Assembly (NCBI GenBank): GCA_963812195.1 | Contig: CAWEUI010000014.1 | Coordinates: 62,001 to 126,000, forward strand | From: ZC4RG30 sp963812195 | GTDB taxonomy: Bacteria > Pseudomonadota > Gammaproteobacteria > Steroidobacterales > Steroidobacteraceae | Direction of reading: 5' to 3' | DNA: 64,000 nucleotides | In this document: positions 28,563 to 37,433 of the stretch, one piece after another | Layout of the letters: every line of letters starts with the position of its first letter | Position numbering within the stretch: the first letter of the stretch is position 1 | Notes under the pieces: generated by a model | Databases searched by the model: none | Told to the model about the DNA's origin: nothing | The model's input: only the letters and a program-made list of their open reading frames with translations | Position numbers and translations under genes: made by a program

Positions 28563-28770
28563 AACTCCGCGATGAGCTCTGGAGGGGCTCCCGAAGCTGT
28601 CTTGGACCCCGGTGCTACAGATTCCCGGAGCCGCAACGCTTCAGGGTCGCCGATTCAACGCATATGTCAGCTGCGCGACAACGATCAAATCCACGACGGT
28701 CAACTTTGCTCTGGGGTTCGCGTTGTTCCTCTTCAGCAAGTTCGCAAGCTGACAGCAAAGGAAGCACGAC

Positions 28771-29088
28771 ATGAAGACTTCGACCCGATTCATTGCCGCG
28801 GGACTGGTGGCGCTGCTGGCCATTCCGGTGCTCGCCGCGGATGCCGGTAACGCGGCGCAGGGCACGAGCGTGGAGCGTCCCGACCGCGGTGACGTTGCCA
28901 ACGCCAGGCTCGATGCCAAAGGCGATCGCATCAACGCGCGGCTGGATGCACGCGCGGCGAACCAGGCGGACAAGGGCCACTACAGGAACGCCGCGCGCCT
29001 GGACGCCCGGGGCAATCGCATCGACCGGCACCTGGACAGGGTCGGCAACCGCATCGACCGCCGCGTGGATCGCCGCCGCGGCAATTAA
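28771..29088 (+). CDS. secreted Arg/Asp repeat protein
   Basis: I do not recognise this 105-residue protein. A signal peptide (MKTSTRFIAAGLVALLAIPV, cut after VLA) is followed by about 83 residues rich in Arg and Asp. The core unit RLDxxGxRI(N/D) occurs as RLDAKGDRIN, RLDARGNRID and HLDRVGNRID, with partial copies between. The alternating charges favour a long helix. An AAGGA site lies upstream. It is divergent from the gntR operon. Periplasmic or surface location is inferred. Confidence 0.8.
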   Translation: MKTSTRFIAAGLVALLAIPVLAADAGNAAQGTSVERPDRGDVANARLDAKGDRINARLDARAANQADKGHYRNAARLDARGNRIDRHLDRVGNRIDRRVDRRRGN

Positions 29089-29260
29089 CCGGACCTGCGG
29101 GCTGCGTCACGGAACAGATCCCCGAAAGCAGCGACAAAGGCAGGCCATGGGTGCCAGGGAAGGCGCCCATGACCCGTTGGCGTTCCACGACACTCGCGCG
29201 CCCGCACACTCATCCGCGACAATGCAGTACATCCCGAATTCATCGGGGAGGGATCTGAAG

Positions 29261-30022
29261 ATGCGTATTCGAATCACCGCATTGGGCGCCGCCGTCGCAG
29301 CGCTCGCGCTGCTCGGTGCCTGCAGCAACAAGGAACAATCCGTCGCGCCCGAGGGCGATGCCACCTCACAGACCGAGTCCGCACCACCCGCGCAGGCGGC
29401 GCCTGCTCCGGCGCCTGCTCCGGCTGCAGCCACCAGGCCCGCGCCCAAACCGGCGGCCAAGCCGGTGGCCAAGCCCCTGCCGCCGCCGCCCAAGCCCAAG
29501 CCGGTTCAGGTACTGATGGTCCCGGCCGGCACGACGCTGCCGCTGCAGCTGTCCGACTCGCTGAGCTCCAAGACGGCCAAGGTAGGTGACACGGTCAGGG
29601 CCGTGCTGACCAGCGACATCGCGGTTGACGGCAAGACCGCCATTGCCAGCGGCACCACGGTGGCCGGCTCGGTCATCAAGGTCGTGTCCGGCAGCGACAA
29701 GATCGGCGGCACGCCCACGCTGGTGATCAGCTTCGAGCGGCTCGAACTGCCCGGCGGCAAGGACGTGCCGATCAGCGGCGAGATCACCGAGCAGGGCAAG
29801 AGCGACAACGCGCGCGACACGGTGAAGATCGTCGGCGGCACGGCAGCCGGCGCGATCATCGGCAACAAGGTCATCAAGGGGAAGAAGGGCAAGTTGATCG
29901 GCGGACTGCTGGGCGGCGCCGTCGGCGCGGTCGCGGCGCAGAAGACCGGCACCGAAGTGCAACTCGAGCAGGGCACCGCCCTGGCGGTGACCCTGGATAC
30001 GCCGGTGGAAATTACGAAGTAG
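29261..30022 (+). CDS. lipoprotein with Pro/Ala linker and glycine zipper
   Basis: A predicted lipoprotein of 253 residues with lipobox LLGACSNK at about 17-24. Residues 35-80 are a Pro/Ala/Lys linker that could span periplasm or wall. The following domain (VPAGTTLPLQLSDSLSSK, then VGDTVRAVLTSDI) looks like a small beta domain. Residues 190-235 include a glycine-zipper-like run GGTAAGAIIGNKVIKGKKGK and GGLLGGAVGAVAA. ATG 29261 follows a GGGAGG site. The last 11 bases overlap the convergent fabH-like gene. The function is unknown. Confidence 0.8.
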   Translation: MRIRITALGAAVAALALLGACSNKEQSVAPEGDATSQTESAPPAQAAPAPAPAPAAATRPAPKPAAKPVAKPLPPPPKPKPVQVLMVPAGTTLPLQLSDSLSSKTAKVGDTVRAVLTSDIAVDGKTAIASGTTVAGSVIKVVSGSDKIGGTPTLVISFERLELPGGKDVPISGEITEQGKSDNARDTVKIVGGTAAGAIIGNKVIKGKKGKLIGGLLGGAVGAVAAQKTGTEVQLEQGTALAVTLDTPVEITK

Positions 30023-31091
30023 CCGCGGCGCGCTTTGCAATCAGGGCCTGCACCAGCTCCAGCGCGCTGTGCTGGACCGGTGGCAGGTCCGCGTTCGACG
30101 TACCCAGGGGCGTGGTGCGTTCACCCCAGCGCACCAGGTGCGCGCACCAGGTCAGCCCCGCACCGAATGCCGGCAACAGCAGGCAGGCGCCCGGCGCCAC
30201 GCGCCCGGCTTCCAGCGCCTCCACCAGGGCGACCGGCACCGTACCGGCCGACATGTTGCCGTAGTGCTGCACGTTCACGAAGGTCCGCTCCGCCGGCGCG
30301 CCGATGCGCGTGGAGACCGCCTCGATAATGCGCAGATTCGCCTGATGCGGCACCACCAGATCGACATCGGCCGCCGTCAGTCCCTGCGCGGTCAGCACCT
30401 CGCCGGAGGCCTGCACCATGCCGGTCACGGCGCGCTTGAAGATCTCCGGGCCTTCGAAAATCCAGTCCGTCACACCAACGCGGCGCTGGAAGTCCGCGTA
30501 GCGCGCACCCATGCCCTGGATGACCAGCGCGTCACGACCATCCACGTCGCAGCCCAGTCGTTCGCCGAGCAGCCCTTCCTCGCGGCCGGTGGCCTCGAGC
30601 ACGATGGCAGCGCAACCATCACCGAACAGCACCGCGACGTTGCGATTGCTCCAGTCCATGAAGCGGCTGATCACCTCGCCGCCCACCACCAGCGCATTGC
30701 GCACGGCGCCGGTGCGGATCAGTGCGTTGGCGGTACTCCATGCATACAGGAAGCTGGTGCAGGCGGTGTTCACGTCCATGGCCGCGGCACCCTTTGCACC
30801 GAGCCGCTGCTGCAGGCCCGAAGCCTGATTGGGCGCCTGCTCGTCGAAACTGGTGGTACCGAAGACGATCAGCTCGATCTCGCCGGGCGCGCGCCCGGCA
30901 GCGGCCAGCGCGCGCCGCGCGGCAACTTCGCCCAGCTCGGTGAGCCCCACGTGCGAGACGCGCCGCTCGCGTATGCCGGTACGCGAGACGATCCACTCGT
31001 CACTGGTGTCCAGGAAAGTCGCCAGGTCGGCGTTGGAGAGCACCGCCGGCGGCAGACACTTGCCCCACCCCGTCACCACCGCATGAGTCAT
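30012..31091 (-). CDS. 3-oxoacyl-ACP synthase III homologue (FabH/ thiolase fold)
   Basis: A condensing enzyme of 359 residues. The Cys-His-Asn triad is visible: NTACTSFLYAWS (Cys at about 112), VPHQANLRII (His) and QHYGNMSAGTVP (Asn). Early motifs DEWIVSRTGIRERR are typical of FabH. It carries an extra roughly 35-residue C-terminal tail (RTTPLGTSNADL onward) beyond normal FabH. It is not near acpP or fabD, so it could be a secondary-metabolism or long-chain paralogue. The acyl substrate is unknown. Confidence 0.88.
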   Translation of the reverse strand: MTHAVVTGWGKCLPPAVLSNADLATFLDTSDEWIVSRTGIRERRVSHVGLTELGEVAARRALAAAGRAPGEIELIVFGTTSFDEQAPNQASGLQQRLGAKGAAAMDVNTACTSFLYAWSTANALIRTGAVRNALVVGGEVISRFMDWSNRNVAVLFGDGCAAIVLEATGREEGLLGERLGCDVDGRDALVIQGMGARYADFQRRVGVTDWIFEGPEIFKRAVTGMVQASGEVLTAQGLTAADVDLVVPHQANLRIIEAVSTRIGAPAERTFVNVQHYGNMSAGTVPVALVEALEAGRVAPGACLLLPAFGAGLTWCAHLVRWGERTTPLGTSNADLPPVQHSALELVQALIAKRAAATS

Positions 31092-31199
31092 GCCGCGACT
31101 TTAGCACCTGCCCACGCCGTGGCTCGGGCGTGCCGTGCCGGCCCGTTGCCGGCCCGGGGAGTGGCGCTCCGGACGGGCGGCCTTGAGTATCATGCGCCG

Positions 31200-32372
31200 G
31201 TGCACAAGATCGCCGTTGCCCTGCTGGCCATTGCCGCCGCCTTGCCGCTGCGCGCCGACGAGGCACTACCGGCCATACACGTGGCGCCAGGCCACTACCG
31301 GCTGCTCGAACAGGCCCTGCAGCATTACCAGGAACTGGCCCGGCGTCCGGAGCTGTGGCAACTGCCGGCGCTGCCGCGGCGCTCCGTGAAGCCCGGCGAG
31401 ACCTATGCCGGCGCCGCGGCGCTGCGCACCCTTCTTTCGGCGCTGGGCGACCTGCCGGCGGCGGCACCACCCGAGGCGCCCGCGCCGGTTGCCGGCGTCG
31501 AGGAGACGCTTGATGCAATGCTGGTGACGGGACTGAAGCATTTCCAGGAACGGCACGGCCTGACGCAGGATGGCGTGCTGGGACCGGCAACCTATCGCCA
31601 GCTCACCACGCCACTGGCCGCGCGCGTCCGGCAGATCCAGTGGACGCTGGCCCGCTGGCGCGCGCTGCCGCCCGACCCGCACACGCGCGCCATCATCATC
31701 AACATTCCGCGATTCCGGTTGTACGCACTCGATTCGATGGACGATCCGGAATCGAAGTGGCTGCAGATGAATGTGGTGGTCGGCAAGGCGGTGCAGGACC
31801 TGCACACGCCAACCTTCAGCGCCGACCTCACCCACGTGATCTTCCGCCCCTACTGGGACGTCCCGCCGAGCATCGCCCGCAACGAGATCGTGCCGGCCGC
31901 ACGCCGCGACGCGGACTACTTCAGGCGCAATCACTATGAACTGGTGGATGGCGCGGACAATGTACTGCCCTACTCGCCCGAGCAACTCGACGCGCTGGCC
32001 AGCGGGCAATTACGGGTGCGCCAGCAGCCCGGTCCGGACAACGCGCTGGGCGCGGTGAAATTCATGCTGCCCAATGCCAACAACGTGTACCTGCACGACA
32101 CGCCGGCGCGGGCGCTGTTCGAGCGCACGCGACGCGCGGAAAGCCACGGCTGCATCCGTGTGGCCGATGCCGCCGCGCTCGCGCGCTGGGTCCTGAACAA
32201 CGAGCCCGGATGGACAAGGCAGCGCATCGAAACCGCCATGCAGGGCTCGCAGCCGCTGCGCGTGGACCTCACCGAACCGATCCACGTGTATATCGTCTAC
32301 GGCACCGCCATCGCCCGCGAAGACGGCAGCATGCTGTTTCTCGACGACTTGTACGGACTGGAAAGGAACTAA
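31200..32372 (+). CDS. L,D-transpeptidase, YcbB/LdtD type
   Basis: A periplasmic enzyme that makes 3-3 peptidoglycan cross-links. The start is GTG 31200, beginning a signal peptide (KIAVALLAIAAALPLRADEA). A peptidoglycan-binding helix bundle (LKHFQERHGLTQDGVLGPAT) precedes the YkuD catalytic domain with IINIPRFRLYAL, VIFRPYWDVPPSIARNEI and the active-site Cys in ESHGCIRV. At 390 residues it lacks the large insertion of E. coli LdtD. The stop overlaps the YcbK-like gene by 4 bp, convergently. Confidence 0.92.
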   Translation: MHKIAVALLAIAAALPLRADEALPAIHVAPGHYRLLEQALQHYQELARRPELWQLPALPRRSVKPGETYAGAAALRTLLSALGDLPAAAPPEAPAPVAGVEETLDAMLVTGLKHFQERHGLTQDGVLGPATYRQLTTPLAARVRQIQWTLARWRALPPDPHTRAIIINIPRFRLYALDSMDDPESKWLQMNVVVGKAVQDLHTPTFSADLTHVIFRPYWDVPPSIARNEIVPAARRDADYFRRNHYELVDGADNVLPYSPEQLDALASGQLRVRQQPGPDNALGAVKFMLPNANNVYLHDTPARALFERTRRAESHGCIRVADAAALARWVLNNEPGWTRQRIETAMQGSQPLRVDLTEPIHVYIVYGTAIAREDGSMLFLDDLYGLERN

Positions 32373-32956
32373 CCGGTCCAGGAGCGCACCCGGCCGGTAT
32401 CCAGGTGCACGAAGTTGGACTTTGCGTAATAGCCCACGCCGCCGGCCTGCTGTTCCAGGGCCAGATCACGCAATTTGCCACACGACGTGCCGGACAGGCG
32501 CACGTCGATGGCGCGGCCATCCATGTGCAGGCTGTGCTTGGCCACGCCGCCGCCGCCGGTCCGGCGCAGCATGGCGTTGGTGGCGGGCGAACGGTAGCCG
32601 GAGATGATCTCGTAGTGAGGGGCGCAGCGCGCGCATACCGCCAGCGCATGCAGGCGATCCAGCAGCGCCGGATCGATGGCCTTGACCGCGCCGGTGCGGA
32701 AATCGCGCAGCAGGTAGTTGAGCTGGCGCAATGCGCCGGGCAGGTAGCGCCCGTCCTGGAAATAGCGGATGGCCAGCGCTTCGCCCGTATGCGTGCTGAC
32801 CATCGACAGCTCGCGCGGGGCCAGCGCCTCGGGCGGGACTTCCCCGGCCAGGGCCTTGTGCCCGCGGGCGCCCAGGGCCAGCACTGCGGGCCCGGCCACC
32901 AGCCATTGCAGCAGGCGGCGGCGTTCCACTGGTTTTGTGTAGCTCGGATGGCGCAT
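32369..32956 (-). CDS. YcbK-like DUF882 peptidase (M15 fold), Tat signal
   Basis: A likely zinc peptidase of the periplasm, 195 residues. VERRRLLQWLVAGPAVLAL is a Tat signal. The zinc site is HSLHMDGRAIDVR (SxHxxGxAxD) with a later FVHLDTGRV. EIISGYRSPATNAMLRR is the family hallmark. In E. coli the homologue ycbK sits directly after ldtD in the same direction; here the two genes are convergent with overlapping stops, so the partnership is kept but the orientation is not. Confidence 0.9.
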   Translation of the reverse strand: MRHPSYTKPVERRRLLQWLVAGPAVLALGARGHKALAGEVPPEALAPRELSMVSTHTGEALAIRYFQDGRYLPGALRQLNYLLRDFRTGAVKAIDPALLDRLHALAVCARCAPHYEIISGYRSPATNAMLRRTGGGGVAKHSLHMDGRAIDVRLSGTSCGKLRDLALEQQAGGVGYYAKSNFVHLDTGRVRSWTG

Positions 32957-33038
32957 GGGATCCAGTCTGATCCGGGCCGCCCGGATCTGACAAGCTAAAT
33001 GGATCCCATATTTGCGGTTTTCAAGTGCCGCCCAGGCG

Positions 33039-33350
33039 CTATTTGACGATGCGCGTGAAGCGGGCGAGCAGCCACAGGACCAGCGGCCAGAAGCAGGTAT
33101 TGAGCAGATCGTGCAGGCTCGCCCCCCAATTCAGGTGTTCGCGCAGGTGCCACTCGTCGCGCAGGTCCAGCAGTTCACCGGCCACCGCCACCGCCACGAC
33201 GACCAGCAACGCGGCGCTGGAGCGCAGCCCCTTGCGGGCGATGGCGGCGACCACCAGGAACACGGTCAGGCCCACGTACACATGCAGCGCATCCTTGGAC
33301 AGATCCGCGATCTGCACCAGTTCGTGCTTGTAGCTCTGGAAGGTCGTCAT
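33039..33350 (-). CDS. small inner-membrane protein
   Basis: An unrecognised protein of 103 residues. Three hydrophobic segments appear (YVGLTVFLVVAAIA, AALLVVVAVAVAGELLDL and TCFWPLVLWLLARF), the last followed by a basic end, with polar DEWHLREHLNW between the second and third. No catalytic motif is visible. It stands alone, divergent from the esterase gene at 33453. Confidence 0.7.
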   Translation of the reverse strand: MTTFQSYKHELVQIADLSKDALHVYVGLTVFLVVAAIARKGLRSSAALLVVVAVAVAGELLDLRDEWHLREHLNWGASLHDLLNTCFWPLVLWLLARFTRIVK

Positions 33351-33452
33351 GGCCGTGCGCCAAGGCTAGCGTGCCCGCTCCTGCGGGTACAGTGCCGCGG
33401 TGAGCAGGCCGCCCCGGTCAACCCGGGGCGCAGCCGGGCGTTGTAGCCTGCA

Positions 33453-34499
33453 ATGGCAAAGAGGATGAACTTCCTGTGGAGCGGCGCTGTGGCGCTGTGC
33501 GTTGCGCTGCCGTGCCTGGCCCTGGCCGCACAGAGCGGACCGCTGCGCAGCCTGCTGCGCGAACGCCTTGCCGATCGCATGGCACAGGGCATCACCTCGG
33601 TACCGGCCGTCTCGTTGCCGCCCGGGCAGGATATTCCCGGTCCCGGGCGCTACGAGATTCACCTGCACCTTGACGGTCGTGACCGCATGGCGCTGGTGCA
33701 CGTCCCGAACAGCTACGATGTCCACCGGCCAACCTCGCTGGTAGTGGCCCTGCATGGCGGGGGCGGTGGGGCGATCTTCCAGGCCGACGACGCCAGGTAC
33801 GGACTCATCAGCAAGTCCGAACAGGCCGGCTTCATTGCCGTATTCCCCAATGGCGTCAGCGCGGCGGACAACGGCATGCTCGCCACCTGGAACGCCGGCG
33901 AGTGCTGCGGCAGGGCCCGCGACGAGCACGTGGACGACGTGGGCTTCCTGCGCGCGCTGGTGGCGGATATCGGCCGGCGCGCCAGCATCGCGCCACAACG
34001 TGTCTATGCCATCGGCATGTCCAATGGCGCGATGATGGCGTACCGCCTCGCCTGCCAGGCCGGCGACGTATTTCACGCCATCATGGCCGTGTCCGGCACC
34101 GACAACACCACAACCTGTTCACCCCGGCAACCGGTGGCAATCCTGCACATTCACGCACAGGACGATCCGCTGGTGCTGTTCAACGGCGGCGCCGGCAACA
34201 AGCAGCGCTTCGGCGACGCGATCACCGATTTCAGGTCCGTGCCCGACACGATTGCGCGCTGGGTGAAGTTCGATCACGCCGATCGTGAGCCGCGGCGCGT
34301 GCTGAGCGTCCCGGGCGCGTATTGCGATCGCCACGACGCCACAGACGGCGGCGCGCCGGTGCAGCTGTGCGTCACCGCGACCGGCGGGCACAGCTGGCCC
34401 GGCGGGAAGAAGGCGCGCGCGGACGAGGCGCCCTCCCAGGCCATCCGGGCCAACGATCTGATGTGGAACTTCTTCAGCACGCTGCCCGACGCAGGCTAG
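33453..34499 (+). CDS. secreted PHB-depolymerase-family esterase (LpqC type)
   Basis: An exported alpha/beta hydrolase of 348 residues with a signal peptide (about 1-25, LWSGAVALCVALPCLALAAQ). VALHGGGGGAIF gives the oxyanion loop and GMSNGAMMAYRLAC the nucleophile Ser. HIHAQDDPLVLFNGG carries the acid residue and GGHSWPGGKK the His. The spacing matches the COG3509 family (polyhydroxybutyrate depolymerase, feruloyl and acetylxylan esterases). The substrate is open. Confidence 0.9.
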   Translation: MAKRMNFLWSGAVALCVALPCLALAAQSGPLRSLLRERLADRMAQGITSVPAVSLPPGQDIPGPGRYEIHLHLDGRDRMALVHVPNSYDVHRPTSLVVALHGGGGGAIFQADDARYGLISKSEQAGFIAVFPNGVSAADNGMLATWNAGECCGRARDEHVDDVGFLRALVADIGRRASIAPQRVYAIGMSNGAMMAYRLACQAGDVFHAIMAVSGTDNTTTCSPRQPVAILHIHAQDDPLVLFNGGAGNKQRFGDAITDFRSVPDTIARWVKFDHADREPRRVLSVPGAYCDRHDATDGGAPVQLCVTATGGHSWPGGKKARADEAPSQAIRANDLMWNFFSTLPDAG

Positions 34500-34594
34500 A
34501 ACGCGCTGCTCCGGCGTGCTTCGCGCCGCGCAATTGCCCATGGCGTGACGCCGTTCATGGGTAGGCCGGCCAATCGGGCGTACAAGCGGGAACC

Positions 34595-35059
34595 ATGTCG
34601 CTCCCACGCCGCATACATGGCCTGCTTCTTGCCGCGCTGGCTGTCGCTGCGCTGGCCGGCTGTGCCAGCGCGCCCCGCCAGCGCGAGACCCCGGCAGGTG
34701 AGCGCATCGCGGCCCGTGCACTGGCACAGCTCGGACGTCCCTACCGCTACGGCGGCAGCACACCGCGCGGCTTCGACTGCAGCGGCCTCGTCCGCTATGC
34801 GTATCTGGCCGCCGGCGTCGTCGTGCCGCGCACCACCGAGGATCAGTACCACGCCGCGCACCAGGTCAAACTGAGCAGGCTCGAGCCGGGCGACGTGCTG
34901 TTCTTCCGCATCGACAGTCGCAGGGTCTCGCACGTGGCCATCTACGCCGGCGACGGCCACTTTGTCCACGCCCCGAAATCGGGCCGCAGCGTGGAGATGC
35001 GCGATCTGCAGGAAGCCTACTTCCGCAAGCGGCTGGTTGCCGCCGGCAGACTCTACTGA
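34595..35059 (+). CDS. NlpC/P60 peptidoglycan hydrolase lipoprotein
   Basis: A cell-wall endopeptidase of 154 residues. Its lipobox is LAALAVAALAGCASA, so it is membrane-anchored. The Cys-His-His triad is FDCSGLVRYAY (Cys), SHVAIYAG (His) and HFVHAPKSG (His). The domain begins soon after the lipid anchor, as in the Spr/YafL type. With the L,D-transpeptidase and YcbK nearby it adds to a small wall-remodelling neighbourhood. Confidence 0.92.
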   Translation: MSLPRRIHGLLLAALAVAALAGCASAPRQRETPAGERIAARALAQLGRPYRYGGSTPRGFDCSGLVRYAYLAAGVVVPRTTEDQYHAAHQVKLSRLEPGDVLFFRIDSRRVSHVAIYAGDGHFVHAPKSGRSVEMRDLQEAYFRKRLVAAGRLY

Positions 35060-35126
35060 CGCTGCGCAAACCGCCCGGAGGCGCTATTCTGCTAGCGCTA
35101 ACATTTTTCGGTACGGGTGGGTGGCA

Positions 35127-35924
35127 ATGCTCGAGCTTTATCATCACGGCAGTTCAGCCTGCTCAGCCAAGGTGCGCCTGGCGCTGGCGGAAAAGCAGCT
35201 GCAGTGGACCAGCCGGTATCTGGACATCCTGGCAGGTGAGCAGTTCCAGCCCCAGTTCCTGCGCATCAATCCCAAGGGCGTGGTGCCGGTGCTGATACAC
35301 GACGGGCGCATCGTGCGCGAATCCACGGTGATCTGCGAATACGCCGAAGAGGTCTTTCCCGAACACCCGATCTATCCGCAGGAGCCCTGGGAGCGCGCCC
35401 AGGTGCGGATCTGGACCAAGGCCGTCGACGAGGAGCTGCATCCGGCCTGCTCGACCATCACCTACGTGGCCTCGCATCGCCACACCATCCTGCGCAATGG
35501 CCTGGGCAGTTTCGAGCAGTTCCTCAAGCACAGCACCGGTGAGGGCTACGCCGCCCGCGAGCGCAAATGGCGCTGGATTCACGAGGGCTTTGGCGCGCCC
35601 GGCGTGGGCGACCAGGTCCGCGTGTACGATGGCTACCTGCGCCAGATGGAACAGGTACTGAAGACCCGGGACTGGCTCGTCAACGATCATCTGACCATGG
35701 CCGACATTGCGCTCATGCCCTACCTGAATCGGCTGGACATGTTTTCGATGTTCCAGACGTGGGTGAACGAACGTTATCCACGCGTGGCGGACTGGTTCCG
35801 GCGCATGCAGGCGCGTCCGAGCTACCGCGCCGCCTTCACCGACTGGATGCCCGAACCACTGCGGGCGGAGATGGCCGAAAACGGGTGCAGGGCCTGGCCC
35901 GAGGTGCGGGCGCTACTGGAGTGA
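35127..35924 (+). CDS. glutathione S-transferase family protein
   Basis: A cytosolic protein of 265 residues. The thioredoxin-fold N-domain has HHGSSACSAKVRLALAEK, then NPKGVVPVL and RESTVICEYAEE (glutathione contacts). The helical C-domain contains NDHLTMADIALMPYLNRL. The active residue is probably Ser9, Ser10 or Cys12. The insert around residues 120-160 is longer than in classical GSTs. ATG 35127 follows GGTGGGTGGCA with only a weak ribosome site. It ends 12 bases inside the convergent hydrolase gene. Confidence 0.87.
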   Translation: MLELYHHGSSACSAKVRLALAEKQLQWTSRYLDILAGEQFQPQFLRINPKGVVPVLIHDGRIVRESTVICEYAEEVFPEHPIYPQEPWERAQVRIWTKAVDEELHPACSTITYVASHRHTILRNGLGSFEQFLKHSTGEGYAARERKWRWIHEGFGAPGVGDQVRVYDGYLRQMEQVLKTRDWLVNDHLTMADIALMPYLNRLDMFSMFQTWVNERYPRVADWFRRMQARPSYRAAFTDWMPEPLRAEMAENGCRAWPEVRALLE

Positions 35925-36804
35925 TGCCGTGCCGGTGTGCTCCCGGGGTACACCGGCCACTTCGTGCAACAGCGGCATCAGCAGGTCGAGCTGCTCGTAC
36001 AGCGCGGTGGCGTGGCCACCCAGGTGGTCGTCGCTGAGCGCATCGAGCAGCAGCAGGCGCTTGGGTTCCGGCGCGGCGGCGTACAGGCGTTCGGCATGGG
36101 TATATGGAATGACCCGGTCGGTGCGACAGTGCGCAATCACGACCGGCATCCGTATGTGCGCGATACGCCGCAAGGAATCCATCCGCACACCGACCATCCA
36201 GCGCAGCGGCAGCCAGGGATAGCGCTGGACGGCAACGTCAGGTATGGACGTGAACGCACCAAACAGCACCAGTGCGGCGGCCTGGTGCTCGGTGGCCAGC
36301 TTCACCGCGGGCGCGGATCCCAGCGAGTGCCCCCAGATGATGATATGCGCCGGCTGCACGCCCTGGTCGACGAGCCATTGCCAGGCGGCTGACGCATCCT
36401 GATACATGCCCTGTTCGGAGGGTTTGCCCGGCGTCGGACCGAAGCCCCGGTAGTCCACGGCCAGCACCTTGAACCCCTGCGCGGCAAGGCGCTCCATGTT
36501 GCGGGTCTGCATGGGAGAGAACACTGGATTCGGCATTGCCGTGCAGATGCAGTACCCAGTAATCCAGCGCATGGTCCCGTGGCGGCATGACGGTATAACC
36601 GTGCAGCTCGCCGATCCTGATCTGGCTCATGCCGGCAGGTGCCGGCGCTGGCAAGGCGCTCCAGCGGTGCGAACGGGCCGCCTCGAACACCAGACGCGTT
36701 TCGTTGGCCTTCAGGTAGACCAGCGGCGCGGCCAGGCACAGCGCCACCAGCACCAGAATCGCCGCCGCGCCCCGCGCGAGGTGCTGGTGCCACCCCTTCA
36801 ACAT
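35913..36804 (-). CDS. membrane-anchored alpha/beta hydrolase (ABHD12/13, YfhR type), one frame break
   Basis: A serine hydrolase of 296 residues after repair, with an N-terminal anchor (AAAILVLVALCLAAPLVYL). HLHGNAESS is the oxyanion region and WGHSLGSAPAVKLA holds the nucleophile. CRTDRVIPYTHAERL carries the acid and SDDHLGGH the His. One extra base near 36524 separates GNAESS from VFSPMQTRNMERL. The final codons overlap the convergent GST gene by 12 bp. Confidence 0.85.
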
Positions 36805-36875
36805 CGTTCCGCCATCGGCGCTACCCTGCCTTTACCGACACACATGCTATTGTGCGCCGGAATCAGGAGAGTGCC

Positions 36876-37430
36876 ATGACCCGACTGCTCGGCATTTCCG
36901 GCAGCCTGCGCGCCGGCTCATTCAACACCGCACTGCTGCGCGCCGCGCAGGCGTTGACCGGCGATGGCGTTGAACTGTCTGTCGCGACGCTGCATGGCAT
37001 TCCGGTATACGACGGTGACCTGGAAGCGCGGGAGGGCATTCCGCCGGCCGTCGCGGCACTCAAGGAAAAGATAATCGCCGCCGATGGCGTGTTGCTGGCC
37101 ACGCCTGAATACAACAATGGCGTACCGGGCAGCCTGAAGAACGGCATCGACTGGCTGTCGCGACCATCCGCTGACATTGCAGAGGTCTTCGGCAACAGGC
37201 CGTTCGCCGTGATCGGCGCCTCGCCGGGCGGCTTTGGCACCATCCTGTCGCAGACGGCCTGGCTGCCCATCCTGCGCACACTGGGGACCCGTTACTGGAC
37301 GGGGGCGAAGCTGCTGGTGTCCAGGGCCAACCAGGTCTTCGACGCCGACGGCAAGCTGGTGGATGAGACAGTGCGCAACAACCTGGCCGGTTTCATCAAG
37401 GGCTTCGCGGCATTCGCCGCGGCCGGATAG
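36876..37430 (+). CDS. NADPH-dependent FMN reductase / quinone reductase
   Basis: A flavodoxin-fold enzyme of 184 residues that reduces quinones, chromate or azo compounds using NAD(P)H. GISGSLRAGSFNTALLRAA is the FMN phosphate loop, TPEYNNGVPGSLKNGIDWLS the isoalloxazine site and IGASPGGFGTILSQ the third contact. This matches the ChrR/YieF class. A good AGGAGA site precedes ATG 36876. Substrate preference is not determinable. Confidence 0.93.
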   Translation: MTRLLGISGSLRAGSFNTALLRAAQALTGDGVELSVATLHGIPVYDGDLEAREGIPPAVAALKEKIIAADGVLLATPEYNNGVPGSLKNGIDWLSRPSADIAEVFGNRPFAVIGASPGGFGTILSQTAWLPILRTLGTRYWTGAKLLVSRANQVFDADGKLVDETVRNNLAGFIKGFAAFAAAG

Positions 37431-37433
37431 CGA

